A program made the translations under genes and the position numbers. From positions 1-45,523 of the forward strand of contig CAIZLD010000014.1 in assembly GCA_903933715.1 (NCBI GenBank): a stretch of DNA of 45,523 nucleotides, written 5' to 3'. Position 1 is the first letter of the stretch; each line of letters starts with the position of its first letter. This DNA is from an uncultured Spartobacteria bacterium (GTDB lineage: Bacteria > Verrucomicrobiota > Verrucomicrobiia > Chthoniobacterales > Chthoniobacteraceae). The notes beneath the pieces were generated by a model. That model was not told where the DNA came from and did not search any database. It saw only the letters and a list, made by a program, of their open reading frames with translations. Of the stretch, positions 36,130 to 45,034 are shown piece by piece.

Positions 36130-36280
36130 GAGAATAAAAGATTGAATCAGGTTGCCCACAGAATCGCAATCCAAGCCACAGCCATCCGCAACAATGCCCC
36201 ATTTAATGCGCGAACTGGTATTCCCCTATTTCCTACCGCGCATTGACATCGGGCTCCGGCAAGTGTAGCGGAAAGGTGGC

Positions 36281-36808
36281 ATGTATCGCTCTGTTTTGGC
36301 TCTGATTTCACTGGTCTTTTGTTTTGCGGCGTTCTCATCGTCGCAAGCACAGGAGGCCATCACGCCTCCCTTTGGTTTGCAATGGGGAATGACAAAACCC
36401 CGCCTGGAAGAACTGCTCAAGGGGGCCAAAGCCCGGATTTCTGAACGTCGAACTGTCGCCGGACGCGAGCGGTGGACGGTGGAAGGGCTGATTCAGACCA
36501 ACCTGCGCCAGACGGTCTTTTATTTCCGCAACGATGGTCTCGTCGAGGTGGAGCTTCAGTACCAAAACAACGACTGGATTGATTCCGACTACAGCAATTT
36601 CATGGGGCAACTCCGGGTCAATCTGGAGCGCAAATACGGCTCTTCCAAACTGATCGCTCGCTCCAAAAACCCCCAGGGGAATGTGGTTTCAACCCTGACG
36701 GGCTACGAGTGGGTGCAAAGCGGCAGCGCCATCCAACTGGTGTTTTTCAGCGCCGAAAGCGCGTCGCAAATCTTCCGGATGGTCAGTGTGCATTACAAGG
36801 CGATTTAA
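36281..36808 (+). CDS. Exported protein of unknown function
   Basis: A 175-aa protein with a signal peptide (MYRSVLALISLVFCFAAFSS, probable cleavage after SQA). The mature part begins ITPPFGLQWGMTKPRLEELL, a pattern seen in short periplasmic proteins of unknown role. A beta-rich stretch with many aromatic residues follows. No catalytic motif is seen. It stands alone and is followed by another small orphan on the same strand 52 bp downstream. Confidence 0.65.
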   Translation: MYRSVLALISLVFCFAAFSSSQAQEAITPPFGLQWGMTKPRLEELLKGAKARISERRTVAGRERWTVEGLIQTNLRQTVFYFRNDGLVEVELQYQNNDWIDSDYSNFMGQLRVNLERKYGSSKLIARSKNPQGNVVSTLTGYEWVQSGSAIQLVFFSAESASQIFRMVSVHYKAI

Positions 36809-36860
36809 GAGGAACACCCCTATTCCGGGTGCTGGCCTGTTTCATGCTTAATAATAGGGC

Positions 36861-37373
36861 ATGAAATCCGTTCTTAGACTCCTTTTGTTAACGGGGATGC
36901 TATGGACAGCCTACCAAACGAGCCTGCTTTATGCGTTCAATTTCGAGGATGGCTATCCGATTTATCCGGTAATTGTTCTGGGGGTCTGCTTTAGCGCTTT
37001 CGTCCGGCTCCGTCCTCCGGGTGCGCCGCGTCCGGTGGTCTACACCTCCCGGGATGTCGATCCGTTCATGATTTTTGTGCTTGCGGTAATGAGTTGCGCC
37101 TTTCTGCTCGATCACCGGGGCGAAAAGCCGTTCACGCTGACCTGGTTTGTGCATATGAGCGTGCTGACTTACTTCGCCATGCTCATCCCGTTCATCACCG
37201 GATACGCTTCTGGAAAAGGCAAAAAGGTGGTCGCGACACTCACCGCATTGGCTTTGGCGACGATGTTCTGGAAAGGGACGACTCAAAGCCATCACCGGCA
37301 ACTGGAGACAAACCAGGAGATCCCAACCCTCCGGCAAACAGGGAACCCCTCTCATCCCGGAGCCGGTTTATAA
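36861..37373 (+). CDS. Small integral membrane protein, unknown
   Basis: 170 aa with hydrophobic segments at about residues 5-22, 34-50, 67-84, 92-114 and 122-140, so four or five membrane spans. A polar, basic tail ends the protein. The ATG lies inside the right arm of an 8-bp inverted repeat. The last 6 bp overlap the convergent gene 37368-37841. No family is recognised. A cytoplasmic loop (RLRPPGAPRPVVYTSRDVD) is Pro/Arg-rich. Confidence 0.55.
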   Translation: MKSVLRLLLLTGMLWTAYQTSLLYAFNFEDGYPIYPVIVLGVCFSAFVRLRPPGAPRPVVYTSRDVDPFMIFVLAVMSCAFLLDHRGEKPFTLTWFVHMSVLTYFAMLIPFITGYASGKGKKVVATLTALALATMFWKGTTQSHHRQLETNQEIPTLRQTGNPSHPGAGL

Positions 37374-37841
37374 CGACTGGAGGACGATGCTGCCAAAAAG
37401 AAGCGCGGTCTGGGCGTCGCACTGCTCCGCGCTCATTCGGAAAGCGTCGTAGAGTAAAATCCAGACCGTTCGCGGAGGACAAATAAACAACGCTTGAAAC
37501 CGGTGTTCGGCGCTGGGTGCTTCTCCTTGGTATTCAGCCACGGGGACCCCGAACCGGTGGCCATATTGCGGTTCGCTCATCGACAAGTCCGGCACCCGGC
37601 CAAAACCCAGTTCCATGGCTCGGCGATGCCGCGCCACCACCCGCCGCAAAGCTGATTCTTCCTGACCCGCGCCCCCCTCCATCTCTTCCCGGCTCAAAAC
37701 CAGATGTTCCCGGTGCTTGTCCGCGCTGCGGTACAACCATTTGTAGGGGGAATCGGAAGGGCGCAATTGCCACCGTCCCGCCAAAATCATGGCAAGTTCA
37801 TACTCGCCAAAAACAATCTCGCGTTGTTTCCAATGAGCCAT
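37368..37841 (-). CDS. Conserved-looking protein of unknown function
   Basis: 157 aa beginning MAHWKQREIVFGEYELAMIL, soluble, with balanced charge, no signal peptide and no span. Its coding strand fits the local gene style better than the opposite frames. I recognise no family and see no catalytic motif. It is 55 bp from the epimerase stop on the same strand and could share its transcript. Confidence 0.5.
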   Translation of the reverse strand: MAHWKQREIVFGEYELAMILAGRWQLRPSDSPYKWLYRSADKHREHLVLSREEMEGGAGQEESALRRVVARHRRAMELGFGRVPDLSMSEPQYGHRFGVPVAEYQGEAPSAEHRFQALFICPPRTVWILLYDAFRMSAEQCDAQTALLFGSIVLQSL

Positions 37842-37896
37842 TCGGCGTGAAAAATGAAAGGAGTCAACCTAACACTCCGCGCAGATATGGCACGCG

Positions 37897-38895
37897 CTAA
37901 TTTTCAACCGGGAGCAGCTTTTCGGCTGCCGCCCCACTGCCATGATACCATTCCCAGAATCGCGCTACCCCTTCCTCCAGCGTCACTTTCGGTTCGAAAT
38001 TGAGCAACTGTCGCGCTTTCCCGATATCGGCGAAGGCGCAAGGGACATCGATGTCGGGCAAGAGCGCCGGGATGAGGTAAGCCCTGGAATCGGCATGGCG
38101 CTCAATCAGCTCAACAAAATCGGCGACCAATACCGGCTCGCCACATCCAAGATTGATGATTTCGTACCCGAGCGGCCGATCCGCCGCAGCCACGAGGGCA
38201 TCGATCAGATCGCTGATGTAGATCCAGTCCCGTTGCATCTGTCCCTTGCGATAGAGCCGGACCTTTTTTTTGCCAGCGATCCCCTCGGCCAATTGGAATG
38301 CCATGCTGTCGGGGCGATTGCGTGGTCCGTAGACCGTAAAAAAGCGGACGGCAGTAAAGTTCAGGCTATAGAGATGGTGGTAGGAATACCCAAGCATCTC
38401 TGCGGCCCGTTTACTCGCCGGATAGGGGGCCAACGGATGATCGCACGGATCGGTTTCCATAAAAGGAAGCACCCGCGTGTTTCCATATACCGAGGCACTG
38501 GAACCAAAAACAAAATTTTCCACCAAATGTTGCTTTGCAATATTGAGGAGATTGAGGGTGCCCAGCACATTGATATCATAATGGCGCAGAGGATCTTCTA
38601 TGGAACTCGCAAAACCGTTCATCGCGGCCAGATGGACCACGGCATCGAACGCATTTTCATCAAAGAGACGATCCACGGCAGCCACCTCCCGGATGTCACC
38701 CAAAACAAACTTCCATTGATTCGGGGAAGTCGCCGCGCGGCTCACCTCGTCCAGGTTGGCCCGCTTGCGTTCGGGATCATAGGAACAATCCAGATTGTCC
38801 AGGCCGACGACGCGATCGCCACGGCGCAAAAATGCTTCGGCCAAATGGCTGCCGATAAAACCAGCGGCTCCGGTTACAAGAATCGTCTTCTTCAT
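37897..38895 (-). CDS. NAD-dependent epimerase/dehydratase (extended SDR)
   Basis: 332 aa. The Rossmann motif VTGAAGFIGSH (7-17) binds NAD. SSASVYG and the catalytic Tyr158-x-x-x-Lys162 (YPASK) are intact. VRFFTVYGPRNRPDSM and RDWIYISDLIDAL are typical of UDP-sugar 4-epimerases. It is closest in pattern to UDP-glucuronate 4-epimerases, which supply galacturonate for surface polymers. UDP-glucose 4-epimerase or dTDP-sugar dehydratase activity cannot be excluded. It lies on the minus strand with an 18-bp palindrome about 48 bp upstream. Confidence 0.9.
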   Translation of the reverse strand: MKKTILVTGAAGFIGSHLAEAFLRRGDRVVGLDNLDCSYDPERKRANLDEVSRAATSPNQWKFVLGDIREVAAVDRLFDENAFDAVVHLAAMNGFASSIEDPLRHYDINVLGTLNLLNIAKQHLVENFVFGSSASVYGNTRVLPFMETDPCDHPLAPYPASKRAAEMLGYSYHHLYSLNFTAVRFFTVYGPRNRPDSMAFQLAEGIAGKKKVRLYRKGQMQRDWIYISDLIDALVAAADRPLGYEIINLGCGEPVLVADFVELIERHADSRAYLIPALLPDIDVPCAFADIGKARQLLNFEPKVTLEEGVARFWEWYHGSGAAAEKLLPVEN

Positions 38896-38942
38896 GGGGA
38901 TTGAGCGCTGGGAAAGGAGCGCAACAGCAATTCGATTCCGGG

Positions 38943-38960
38943 CGCAAAACCGGTTTTGCG
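38943..38960. promoter_or_regulatory. 18-bp perfect palindrome upstream of epimerase
   Basis: CGCAAAACCGGTTTTGCG is perfectly self-complementary with no loop, as dimeric repressor sites are. It lies between the divergent epimerase (start 38895) and lipoprotein (start 39077) genes. It may regulate either. No regulator gene is near. Confidence 0.45.
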
Positions 38961-39076
38961 GATTAGGACGTGTTTACGACTTTTCGAATTCACTTCGTTA
39001 AACAGCTCCTAGTGTAGCGGGATCAGCGGAAATTATTTTGCTTTCGGAACGGGGATGCGGTGGTCTAATCCCCCCA

Positions 39077-39517
39077 ATGAAATTCCAACTCACCCTGGCG
39101 CTCACCGGCGCGCTTCTTAGCTCTGGTTGCGTCCTTGCCCCATCTCCCTATCCTTATGCGGAAGAGACCGTTTACGCCCCCGGAAGAACCGTTATCGCGC
39201 CCGAACCGGTAGAAATTTATGAACCCAGGGTCATCATTGTGGAAAATGGCATTCGGCACGACCGCTACTACTATCAATGTCATCCCGAGTTTTACCATCG
39301 CGACAGAATCCGGTATCCGGAGCGTTTCCGCCACGATCCGTATGGTTCCCCCCGGTTTCGCCCTGCCCTGCCCGCAAGCCACGGCTCCTACGGAGACCGC
39401 CGCCATAAATACGCCTTGCCAGGAGATGCCAACCAACAGTTTCAGCAAGAACTGCTGAAGAAATATGAGAGAAAGGTGAACAAGAAAAAGCATCATGATC
39501 ATGACGACCGGGATTAA
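39077..39517 (+). CDS. Lipoprotein with His-rich tail, unknown
   Basis: 146 aa from ATG 39077. The signal MKFQLTLALTGALLSSGC has a lipobox (LSSGC), so Cys18 is the probable lipidation site. The mature chain is rich in Tyr, Pro, His and Arg, with PYPYAEETVYAPGRTVI and a basic HDRYYYQCHPEFYHRDRIRY stretch. It ends KKKHHDHDDRD, a possible metal-binding tail. No enzyme motif is seen. An upstream in-frame start would destroy the signal peptide. Confidence 0.7.
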   Translation: MKFQLTLALTGALLSSGCVLAPSPYPYAEETVYAPGRTVIAPEPVEIYEPRVIIVENGIRHDRYYYQCHPEFYHRDRIRYPERFRHDPYGSPRFRPALPASHGSYGDRRHKYALPGDANQQFQQELLKKYERKVNKKKHHDHDDRD

Positions 39518-39576
39518 CCCGGGGGGCAGGCCTTTTCAGACTCGCCAAGTTTTATCATCCTGAATACTTTTCAAGT

Positions 39577-40785
39577 ATGTCCGATACCTCCGGTTCTTGT
39601 GAATTATCGATCGTTATGCCTTGCCTCAATGAGGCAGAAACGCTTGCCGCCTGCATCCTCAAAGCCCAAGCCGGCCTCAGAAAAGCCGGCGTAAAAGGCG
39701 AAATCCTCATCGCCGACAACGGCAGCACGGATGGCTCAGTACAGATCGCCGAGAATCTTGGCGCACGCGTAGTCCATGTGGCCGCTAAGGGGTATGGATG
39801 CGCCCTGCGCGGAGGATTCGAAGCAGCCCAAGGCCGTTGGATCATCATGGGAGATGCGGACGATTCTTACGACTTTTCCGAAATCGAAGGGTTTGTCCAG
39901 AGATTGCGCGACGGCGACGATCTGGTCATGGGATGCAGACTGCCAAGCGGAGGCGGCACCATTATGCCCGGGGCCATGCCGTGGAAAAATCGTTGGATTG
40001 GCAACCCCATCCTGTCGAGGATCGGACGGATCTTCTACCAAACACCGATCCGTGATTTTCATTGCGGGATGAGAGGCTTCAGCAAATCGGCCTATGAACG
40101 AATGGAAGTGAAAACCACGGGGATGGAATTCGCCTCCGAGATGGTCATGTCCGCGACGCTCAAGAAAATGCGGATCTCGGAAGTGCCGATCACGCTTCAT
40201 CCCGACGGGCGCTCTCGCCCGCCACACCTTAAACCGTGGCGCGACGGTTGGCGCCATCTCCGGTTCATGCTGATTTACTCCCCCCGTTGGTTATTCCTTA
40301 TTCCCGGGCTGCTATTGGCAGTTGCCGGGGTTGTGACGGGGGCGTTCCTTTTAATGACGCCCATGGTTTTTTCCAACGTCGTCTTTGATGTGGGAACGCT
40401 TCTGGTCGCTTGCATGAGTGTGATCGTCGGGAGTCAACTCATGTCGTTCGGCTTTTTTACCAAAGTCTTCGCCATCGCCGACGGGCTGCTCCCCAACGAT
40501 CCTCGTTTTGCACGAGTATTTCGTTATTTTTCGCTGGAAAAAGGTATCCTGGCCGGGGTGGCTTTGCTGCTTCTGGGTCTGGGTTTCTTAACTTACGCGC
40601 TCTGGATTTGGAAAGAGAACTCTTTCGGCAATCTTGCCTACTCCGACAATTTGCGCCGGATCATTCCCGCGACGACCTGTATCGTCCTGGGGATGCAAAC
40701 CGTCTTCTCCAGCTTTTTTCTGAGCGTTCTGGGACTCAAAACGGTTGCGAGCACACCTCCCGAGTGCCCCGAAGAATCGGATTAG
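39577..40785 (+). CDS. GT2 glycosyltransferase with membrane C-terminus
   Basis: 402 aa. The N-terminal GT-A domain begins SIVMPCLNEAETLAACI. The sugar-binding ADNGSTDGS and the acidic metal site GDADDSYDF (about 92-100) are intact, and RDFHCGMRGFSKSAY is like dolichyl-phosphate mannosyl/glucosyltransferases. Four hydrophobic segments fill about 232-385. It probably makes a polyprenyl-phosphate sugar donor. The convergent gene next door is a large multi-span protein that could use such a donor. Its stop overlaps that gene's stop. Confidence 0.9.
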   Translation: MSDTSGSCELSIVMPCLNEAETLAACILKAQAGLRKAGVKGEILIADNGSTDGSVQIAENLGARVVHVAAKGYGCALRGGFEAAQGRWIIMGDADDSYDFSEIEGFVQRLRDGDDLVMGCRLPSGGGTIMPGAMPWKNRWIGNPILSRIGRIFYQTPIRDFHCGMRGFSKSAYERMEVKTTGMEFASEMVMSATLKKMRISEVPITLHPDGRSRPPHLKPWRDGWRHLRFMLIYSPRWLFLIPGLLLAVAGVVTGAFLLMTPMVFSNVVFDVGTLLVACMSVIVGSQLMSFGFFTKVFAIADGLLPNDPRFARVFRYFSLEKGILAGVALLLLGLGFLTYALWIWKENSFGNLAYSDNLRRIIPATTCIVLGMQTVFSSFFLSVLGLKTVASTPPECPEESD

Positions 40786-42803
40786 GAGCCCAAAGCGCGG
40801 CTCCGCTTTTTCTGAATTGCTCCTGCCAGCAGCCAGATCCCCAAAACCAACAGCATGCCCCCCAAAGGCATAATCGCAAAGAGGTAACGCGGTTCGTCCC
40901 CCGGCCATGCGGAGGCATCCAGAATCGTAAAAAGACCGACCCTTGCCCCAACCGCCGTAGCCAGCAAAGCCACAACCGGAAACTCTGGCGTTTTGCGTCC
41001 AAACATTGAAGAAACGAGCGCCACAACAAGCCCAATCAGGGCTGGCCATTGAAGCCAGCGAACCAACGCGAAATAACGGCACGCCCACCGGAATTGCCGG
41101 TTCCATCCTTCCGACGGAACGGGAGCTTTGAGCTGTTCGAAAGCAATTTCAACCCATTGGGCATTGGATTCGCGATGCTCCGTCTTTCCAGGGTTCACTT
41201 GCTGAATCGGAAATTCAATCTCGCCCCCGTTTTTAAGCCAGACCACCAAACTGATCGCTTTCCAGTTCTTCTTCATCTCCTCAGGCACACTAAAATGGAA
41301 GCCCAAAGTGGACGGCCCCACGTCCGGGCGAGGTTTGGTGGTCAGCAAAGCGTCAACCGGCGAGCCATCAGCACATCGCAATCCAAAAGAGGCAACGCTA
41401 TCTGAAGGCGACTGAATCCAACCCGTCACTCTGCCCGGTCCCAAATCAATAAGGTAAGCTCTGCGATTGGCCAAACTGTTGTATAAATCTGCGTATTTCT
41501 GAGGCAGAAAAGGATCATTAACACTCTCCCGCTGTCCCTGCTTTTGAGTAACACAAGCCTCATAAACGGCGCGTAAACTCGCGCCCAAGCGCGGCGCCCA
41601 CCGAGAAATATCCGGATCAACCATGGTAATCGGAACGAATCGGCTCGGGAGCCGCCCATCGGCAATCGCCGCATTAATTTCTTTGGCGATGGTTGCAAAA
41701 TACTCGTCCATCTCGGCCGGAGATGATCCCCGCCGTGCTGCAACGGCTGCTTCGTACAACGCCCAATAAAACCAGCCCGCCGCGATCTCATGCGGGTCCA
41801 GTTTCCCCATCCCCTTGCTGTCAGTCCATTGCTTTGAAACCTTTGTCCAGCCTTCCCCCGTAACCGTATCCAAATGGGGCTGCAGCTTTTTGAACGCGGG
41901 GCTGATTTCATAAGCCCGTTGTCGCGCTTCAGCAGTCACCAACATGTAATCAACCGGATGAGTGGGCCGAATCTTTTGCAAGGCTTTGAACATCGCTTTG
42001 AATCCCGGAGCCGTGATCGCAGTGCTCGCGTACAATCCCCATCGATGATAATTCTCCACCTTGATCGCCGTGGCCAAAACTACACAGGCCAACAATGGCA
42101 GACCGATTCCCATCATCACTCGGGAATATAGGTTTTTCCAGCCCTCCGCACGGTCCGTAAACCACAGGCAGAGCCCCAATGTCGCGAAAATCGGCACAAG
42201 AACTATCGATTCCGACCTGATATTCCAGGATAACGACCAAAAAAACGCGGCGACGCAGGCCCACTTCCATGAATCGTTCCGGCCTCGAAGAACCCACCAT
42301 TCCAGAGTGCCTGCCAACGAGGCCATCAGCAAAGGCGCCAGCAAAATCTCTGCGCAAAATCGATTGGGAACCTGAAAAGACGCCGGATGCAAAATAGCCG
42401 CAGCCGCCGCGAGCGCCGCAACCGCGCCGGGGATCCCAACGCGCCACAGCGCCAAGGCCAGGAAGGATGCTCCAGCGCAGTATGCCAGTTCCAATACAAT
42501 ACGGAAGGGAATCCCCGTTGAGGAAACCCATTTGATAAACAAAGGGTAGATCGGGAGGCGGTAAAGATGATTGGGGCCGTAAGCTCCCTCCCAATAGGTT
42601 CTTGCAGCCGCTGAGACCTGCCAAAAATCGTCATGAGGGGCCAGGAGCCCCCTCATTTCCTCGTGAGAGGAAAGGATCAACTTGAGAATGGCCAATAGGA
42701 ACAACAAAACAAACAGCGTCCGTGGAGTCGCCATATTTGATCGATCTGTCAAACGCGATTGAACCTCAGCACCCGCTTGTTTCTGCTCGATATTTTGAAC
42801 CAT
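40782..42803 (-). CDS. Large multi-span membrane protein, GT-C-like
   Basis: 673 aa from the ATG at 42803, or 650 aa from Met24 (42734), which lies just before the first span. About ten spans occur in two groups, residues 27-270 and the last 120, separated by a soluble region of about 300 residues. An acidic HDDFWQVSAAARTYWEG follows the first span, the position of the catalytic Asp in GT-C glycosyltransferases. This supports, without proving, a polyprenyl-sugar-using transferase. It overlaps the GT2 gene at the stops. Confidence 0.6.
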   Translation of the reverse strand: MVQNIEQKQAGAEVQSRLTDRSNMATPRTLFVLLFLLAILKLILSSHEEMRGLLAPHDDFWQVSAAARTYWEGAYGPNHLYRLPIYPLFIKWVSSTGIPFRIVLELAYCAGASFLALALWRVGIPGAVAALAAAAAILHPASFQVPNRFCAEILLAPLLMASLAGTLEWWVLRGRNDSWKWACVAAFFWSLSWNIRSESIVLVPIFATLGLCLWFTDRAEGWKNLYSRVMMGIGLPLLACVVLATAIKVENYHRWGLYASTAITAPGFKAMFKALQKIRPTHPVDYMLVTAEARQRAYEISPAFKKLQPHLDTVTGEGWTKVSKQWTDSKGMGKLDPHEIAAGWFYWALYEAAVAARRGSSPAEMDEYFATIAKEINAAIADGRLPSRFVPITMVDPDISRWAPRLGASLRAVYEACVTQKQGQRESVNDPFLPQKYADLYNSLANRRAYLIDLGPGRVTGWIQSPSDSVASFGLRCADGSPVDALLTTKPRPDVGPSTLGFHFSVPEEMKKNWKAISLVVWLKNGGEIEFPIQQVNPGKTEHRESNAQWVEIAFEQLKAPVPSEGWNRQFRWACRYFALVRWLQWPALIGLVVALVSSMFGRKTPEFPVVALLATAVGARVGLFTILDASAWPGDEPRYLFAIMPLGGMLLVLGIWLLAGAIQKKRSRALGS

Positions 42804-42982
42804 AAAGTAAATATTGCCTATCTTGTCACCTCCTTTACATCGGTTGCAAGTCTCCTATAGCCCAACGGTTCCGCAATAAAAGGCAGCATACGCGGTATCG
42901 CGTGAAAGATTTGGGCCGTTAACGGGAACCGGTTCAGGCGGGTAATCCTCCTGCCTCTTCAAAGCCTAATTTGCTTTCTCCC

Positions 42983-43007
42983 CAGCGAAGGCAATCAGGC
43001 TTCGCTG
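42983..43007 (-). terminator. Hairpin downstream of zwf
   Basis: CAGCGAAG (42983-42990) pairs perfectly with CTTCGCTG (43000-43007) around a 9-nt loop, five bases after the zwf stop. No T-run follows on the minus strand, so it may only stabilise the 3' end. Confidence 0.45.
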
Positions 43008-43012
43008 AAAAA

Positions 43013-44515
43013 TCAGCCCAGCAAAGCCTGGGGTATCGGCGGGAACCATTCCCGTCCGGTTCGCGCAAGAAGTTCGTCGGCTGCTTTGGGTCCCCAGCTT
43101 CCGGCGGGATAATCAGGAAAGTCTCCGGGAAAGGTCGAGCCCCATTCTTGCAATACCGGCATGACAGCCGTCCAAGCCGCATCGACCTCGTCCGCTCGCT
43201 TGAACTGGGTCGGGTCATTCAATAAAATATCCCGCAGCAAAGTTTCATAAGCTTTCGGCGACGGGTCATCGAAAGTTTCGCGGTAAGCAAAACGCATATC
43301 CACAGAGCGCAGGTGCATGTTGGTCCCGGGCTGCTTGGCGTGGAATTTCAGCACGATTCCCTCAAAGGGCTGGATGGACAGGATGAGCCGCACCGGCTGA
43401 AAATCGACCGCCGCTTCGGGCGGAAATGCTCGATGTGGCACGCCGCAAAACCGGATCACGATCTCCGATGCCCTCACCGGAAGCCGCTTGCCGGTCCGCA
43501 AATAGAAAGGCACGTCGTGCCAGCGCCAATTATCCAAAGAGAGCTGGAGCGCCGCGAAAGTCTCCGTGCCGGATTCGGCCGCCACCGCCGGTTCTTCCCG
43601 ATAACCGCAAACGCGCTCCCCCTTGACCTCACCCGCCCCGTACTGGCCACGCACGGCAAACTTTGAAACATCCTCCCGAGCAATCGGCCGTATCGAGCGC
43701 AGGGCATCGACTTTTTTATTGCGGATTTCATCGGCTGCGAACGAGACGGGGGGCTCCATCGCGATGAGACTTAGCAACTGCATCAAATGATTTTGGATCA
43801 TGTCCCGGAGTGCCCCGGCTTTTTCATAATAGCGCCCGCGATGCTCGACTCCCACCTGTTCCGCCACGGTAATCGCCACATGGTCGATATAGTTCCGATT
43901 CCAGAGCGGCTCGAAAATCGGATTGGCGAACCGGAACGCGAGGATGTTCTGCACGGTCTCCTTGCCGAGATAATGGTCGATGCGAAAAATCTGCGATTCA
44001 TCAAAAGAGCGGGTCAGGATGCGATTCAAGTCCCTGGCCGATTCGAGATCGCAGCCAAACGGTTTTTCCACGACAAGCCGGGTCCGCTCGTGGTCCACCA
44101 GCCCGGCTTCTGAAAGCTTTTGAGGAATCTCTCCAAACATTGAAGGAGGCACAGCGAGATAGAAAATCCGTTGTGCTTGGGCGTTCCATTCCCGGTCCAG
44201 ATCGGAAAGCGCCATTCCAAGGCGTTCATAGGTTTTAATGTCCATTAAATCGCCGCGTTGATATTTGATGCGGAGAACGAACGCCGTCCAATCGTCCAAA
44301 CTGGCGGGGCGTGCGAATTGCTTTACCCCCTCATAAAGATGTTCCCGCAGGGTCCCCTCGTCCGCTTGCGAACTGCCCAGCGCAAAGATCACCGTCCGGT
44401 CATGCAAAATCCCGGCCCGATGCAGATTAAATAAAGCAGGTATCAGCTTGCGCCACGCAAGGTCTCCTGTGCCGCCAAAAATAATGAATACACTCGGCTG
44501 GATGAGCTCGATCAT
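43013..44515 (-). CDS. zwf: Glucose-6-phosphate 1-dehydrogenase
   Basis: 500 aa from the ATG at 44515 (MIELIQPSVFIIFGGTGDLA). The 25 upstream in-frame residues are not family-like. The dinucleotide motif GGTGDLAWRKLIPAL is at about 13-27. The catalytic RIDHYLGKETVQNIL is near residue 175. FANPIFEPLWNRNYIDHV and GALRDMIQNHLMQLL follow. It feeds the oxidative pentose-phosphate pathway and makes NAD(P)H. It stands alone here, without the pgl or gnd genes that often accompany it. Cofactor preference is not clear from sequence. Confidence 0.96.
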   Translation of the reverse strand: MIELIQPSVFIIFGGTGDLAWRKLIPALFNLHRAGILHDRTVIFALGSSQADEGTLREHLYEGVKQFARPASLDDWTAFVLRIKYQRGDLMDIKTYERLGMALSDLDREWNAQAQRIFYLAVPPSMFGEIPQKLSEAGLVDHERTRLVVEKPFGCDLESARDLNRILTRSFDESQIFRIDHYLGKETVQNILAFRFANPIFEPLWNRNYIDHVAITVAEQVGVEHRGRYYEKAGALRDMIQNHLMQLLSLIAMEPPVSFAADEIRNKKVDALRSIRPIAREDVSKFAVRGQYGAGEVKGERVCGYREEPAVAAESGTETFAALQLSLDNWRWHDVPFYLRTGKRLPVRASEIVIRFCGVPHRAFPPEAAVDFQPVRLILSIQPFEGIVLKFHAKQPGTNMHLRSVDMRFAYRETFDDPSPKAYETLLRDILLNDPTQFKRADEVDAAWTAVMPVLQEWGSTFPGDFPDYPAGSWGPKAADELLARTGREWFPPIPQALLG

Positions 44516-44697
44516 TGGGCCCGCTCTCTGCGGTTCTCCCAAACGTATCGGATTTCGGGAAAAGTTCGGTGCAAATCCGGCCAAAATCAATCAAAAGACC
44601 GGATCCCCATCGAATTTTAGTATCACAATCGCACCAGCGCCGAAACCCAGGCGCAGAAGGTCAGCGGCTAGAGGGTGAGAAACACTGGTAGTTTCCC

Positions 44698-44714
44698 GTT
44701 TATGATATATTAAC
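44698..44714. promoter_or_regulatory. Imperfect palindrome before toxin-antitoxin genes
   Basis: GTTTATGATATATTAAC is an AT-rich near-palindrome (13 of 17 positions) 59 bp before the toxin ATG. It may contain the promoter or the autoregulatory operator bound by the RHH antitoxin. This is inferred only from location and symmetry. Confidence 0.3.
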
Positions 44715-44773
44715 GGTATTGTTTCTATATTTTTACGCTTGCAATGAATGGGGAATGGTGAGAGATTTCAACC

Positions 44774-45034
44774 ATGAACTTTGAGTTCGACCCCGCCAAG
44801 AGCGACAGCAACAAAATCAAGCATGGACTTGATTTTGTCGAAGCGCAGGCGCTCTGGGATGGCGAGGTTTTCAAATCTCCGGCAATCTCATTTGCCGAGC
44901 CGCGCCAATTGGTTGTCGGCAAAATTGAGGGGAAACATTGGACGGCGGTGATTACCGAGCGCGGAGTAAAAATCCGCATTATCTCGGTTCGCCGCAGCCG
45001 CGACAAAGAAATTGAAATCTATGAAAACCGCTAA
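44774..45034 (+). CDS. brnT: BrnT-family toxin
   Basis: 86 aa. The sequence MNFEFDPAKSDSNKIKHGLD and the later IRIISVRRSRDKEIEIYENR match BrnT ribonuclease toxins: an N-terminal FEWDxxKxxxNxxKHG-like motif and a C-terminal ISxRxAxxxExxxY. BrnT cleaves RNA under stress and is neutralised by BrnA. All typical residues look present. The toxin precedes the antitoxin and overlaps it by 14 bp, the usual BrnTA order. Confidence 0.9.
   Translation: MNFEFDPAKSDSNKIKHGLDFVEAQALWDGEVFKSPAISFAEPRQLVVGKIEGKHWTAVITERGVKIRIISVRRSRDKEIEIYENR

Noticed and set aside
42804-42836. GGAGGTGA before the 673-aa membrane protein as its ribosome-binding site
   Set aside because: It lies more than 20 bp upstream of the ATG, too far for a normal Shine-Dalgarno site. 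It may be coincidental.
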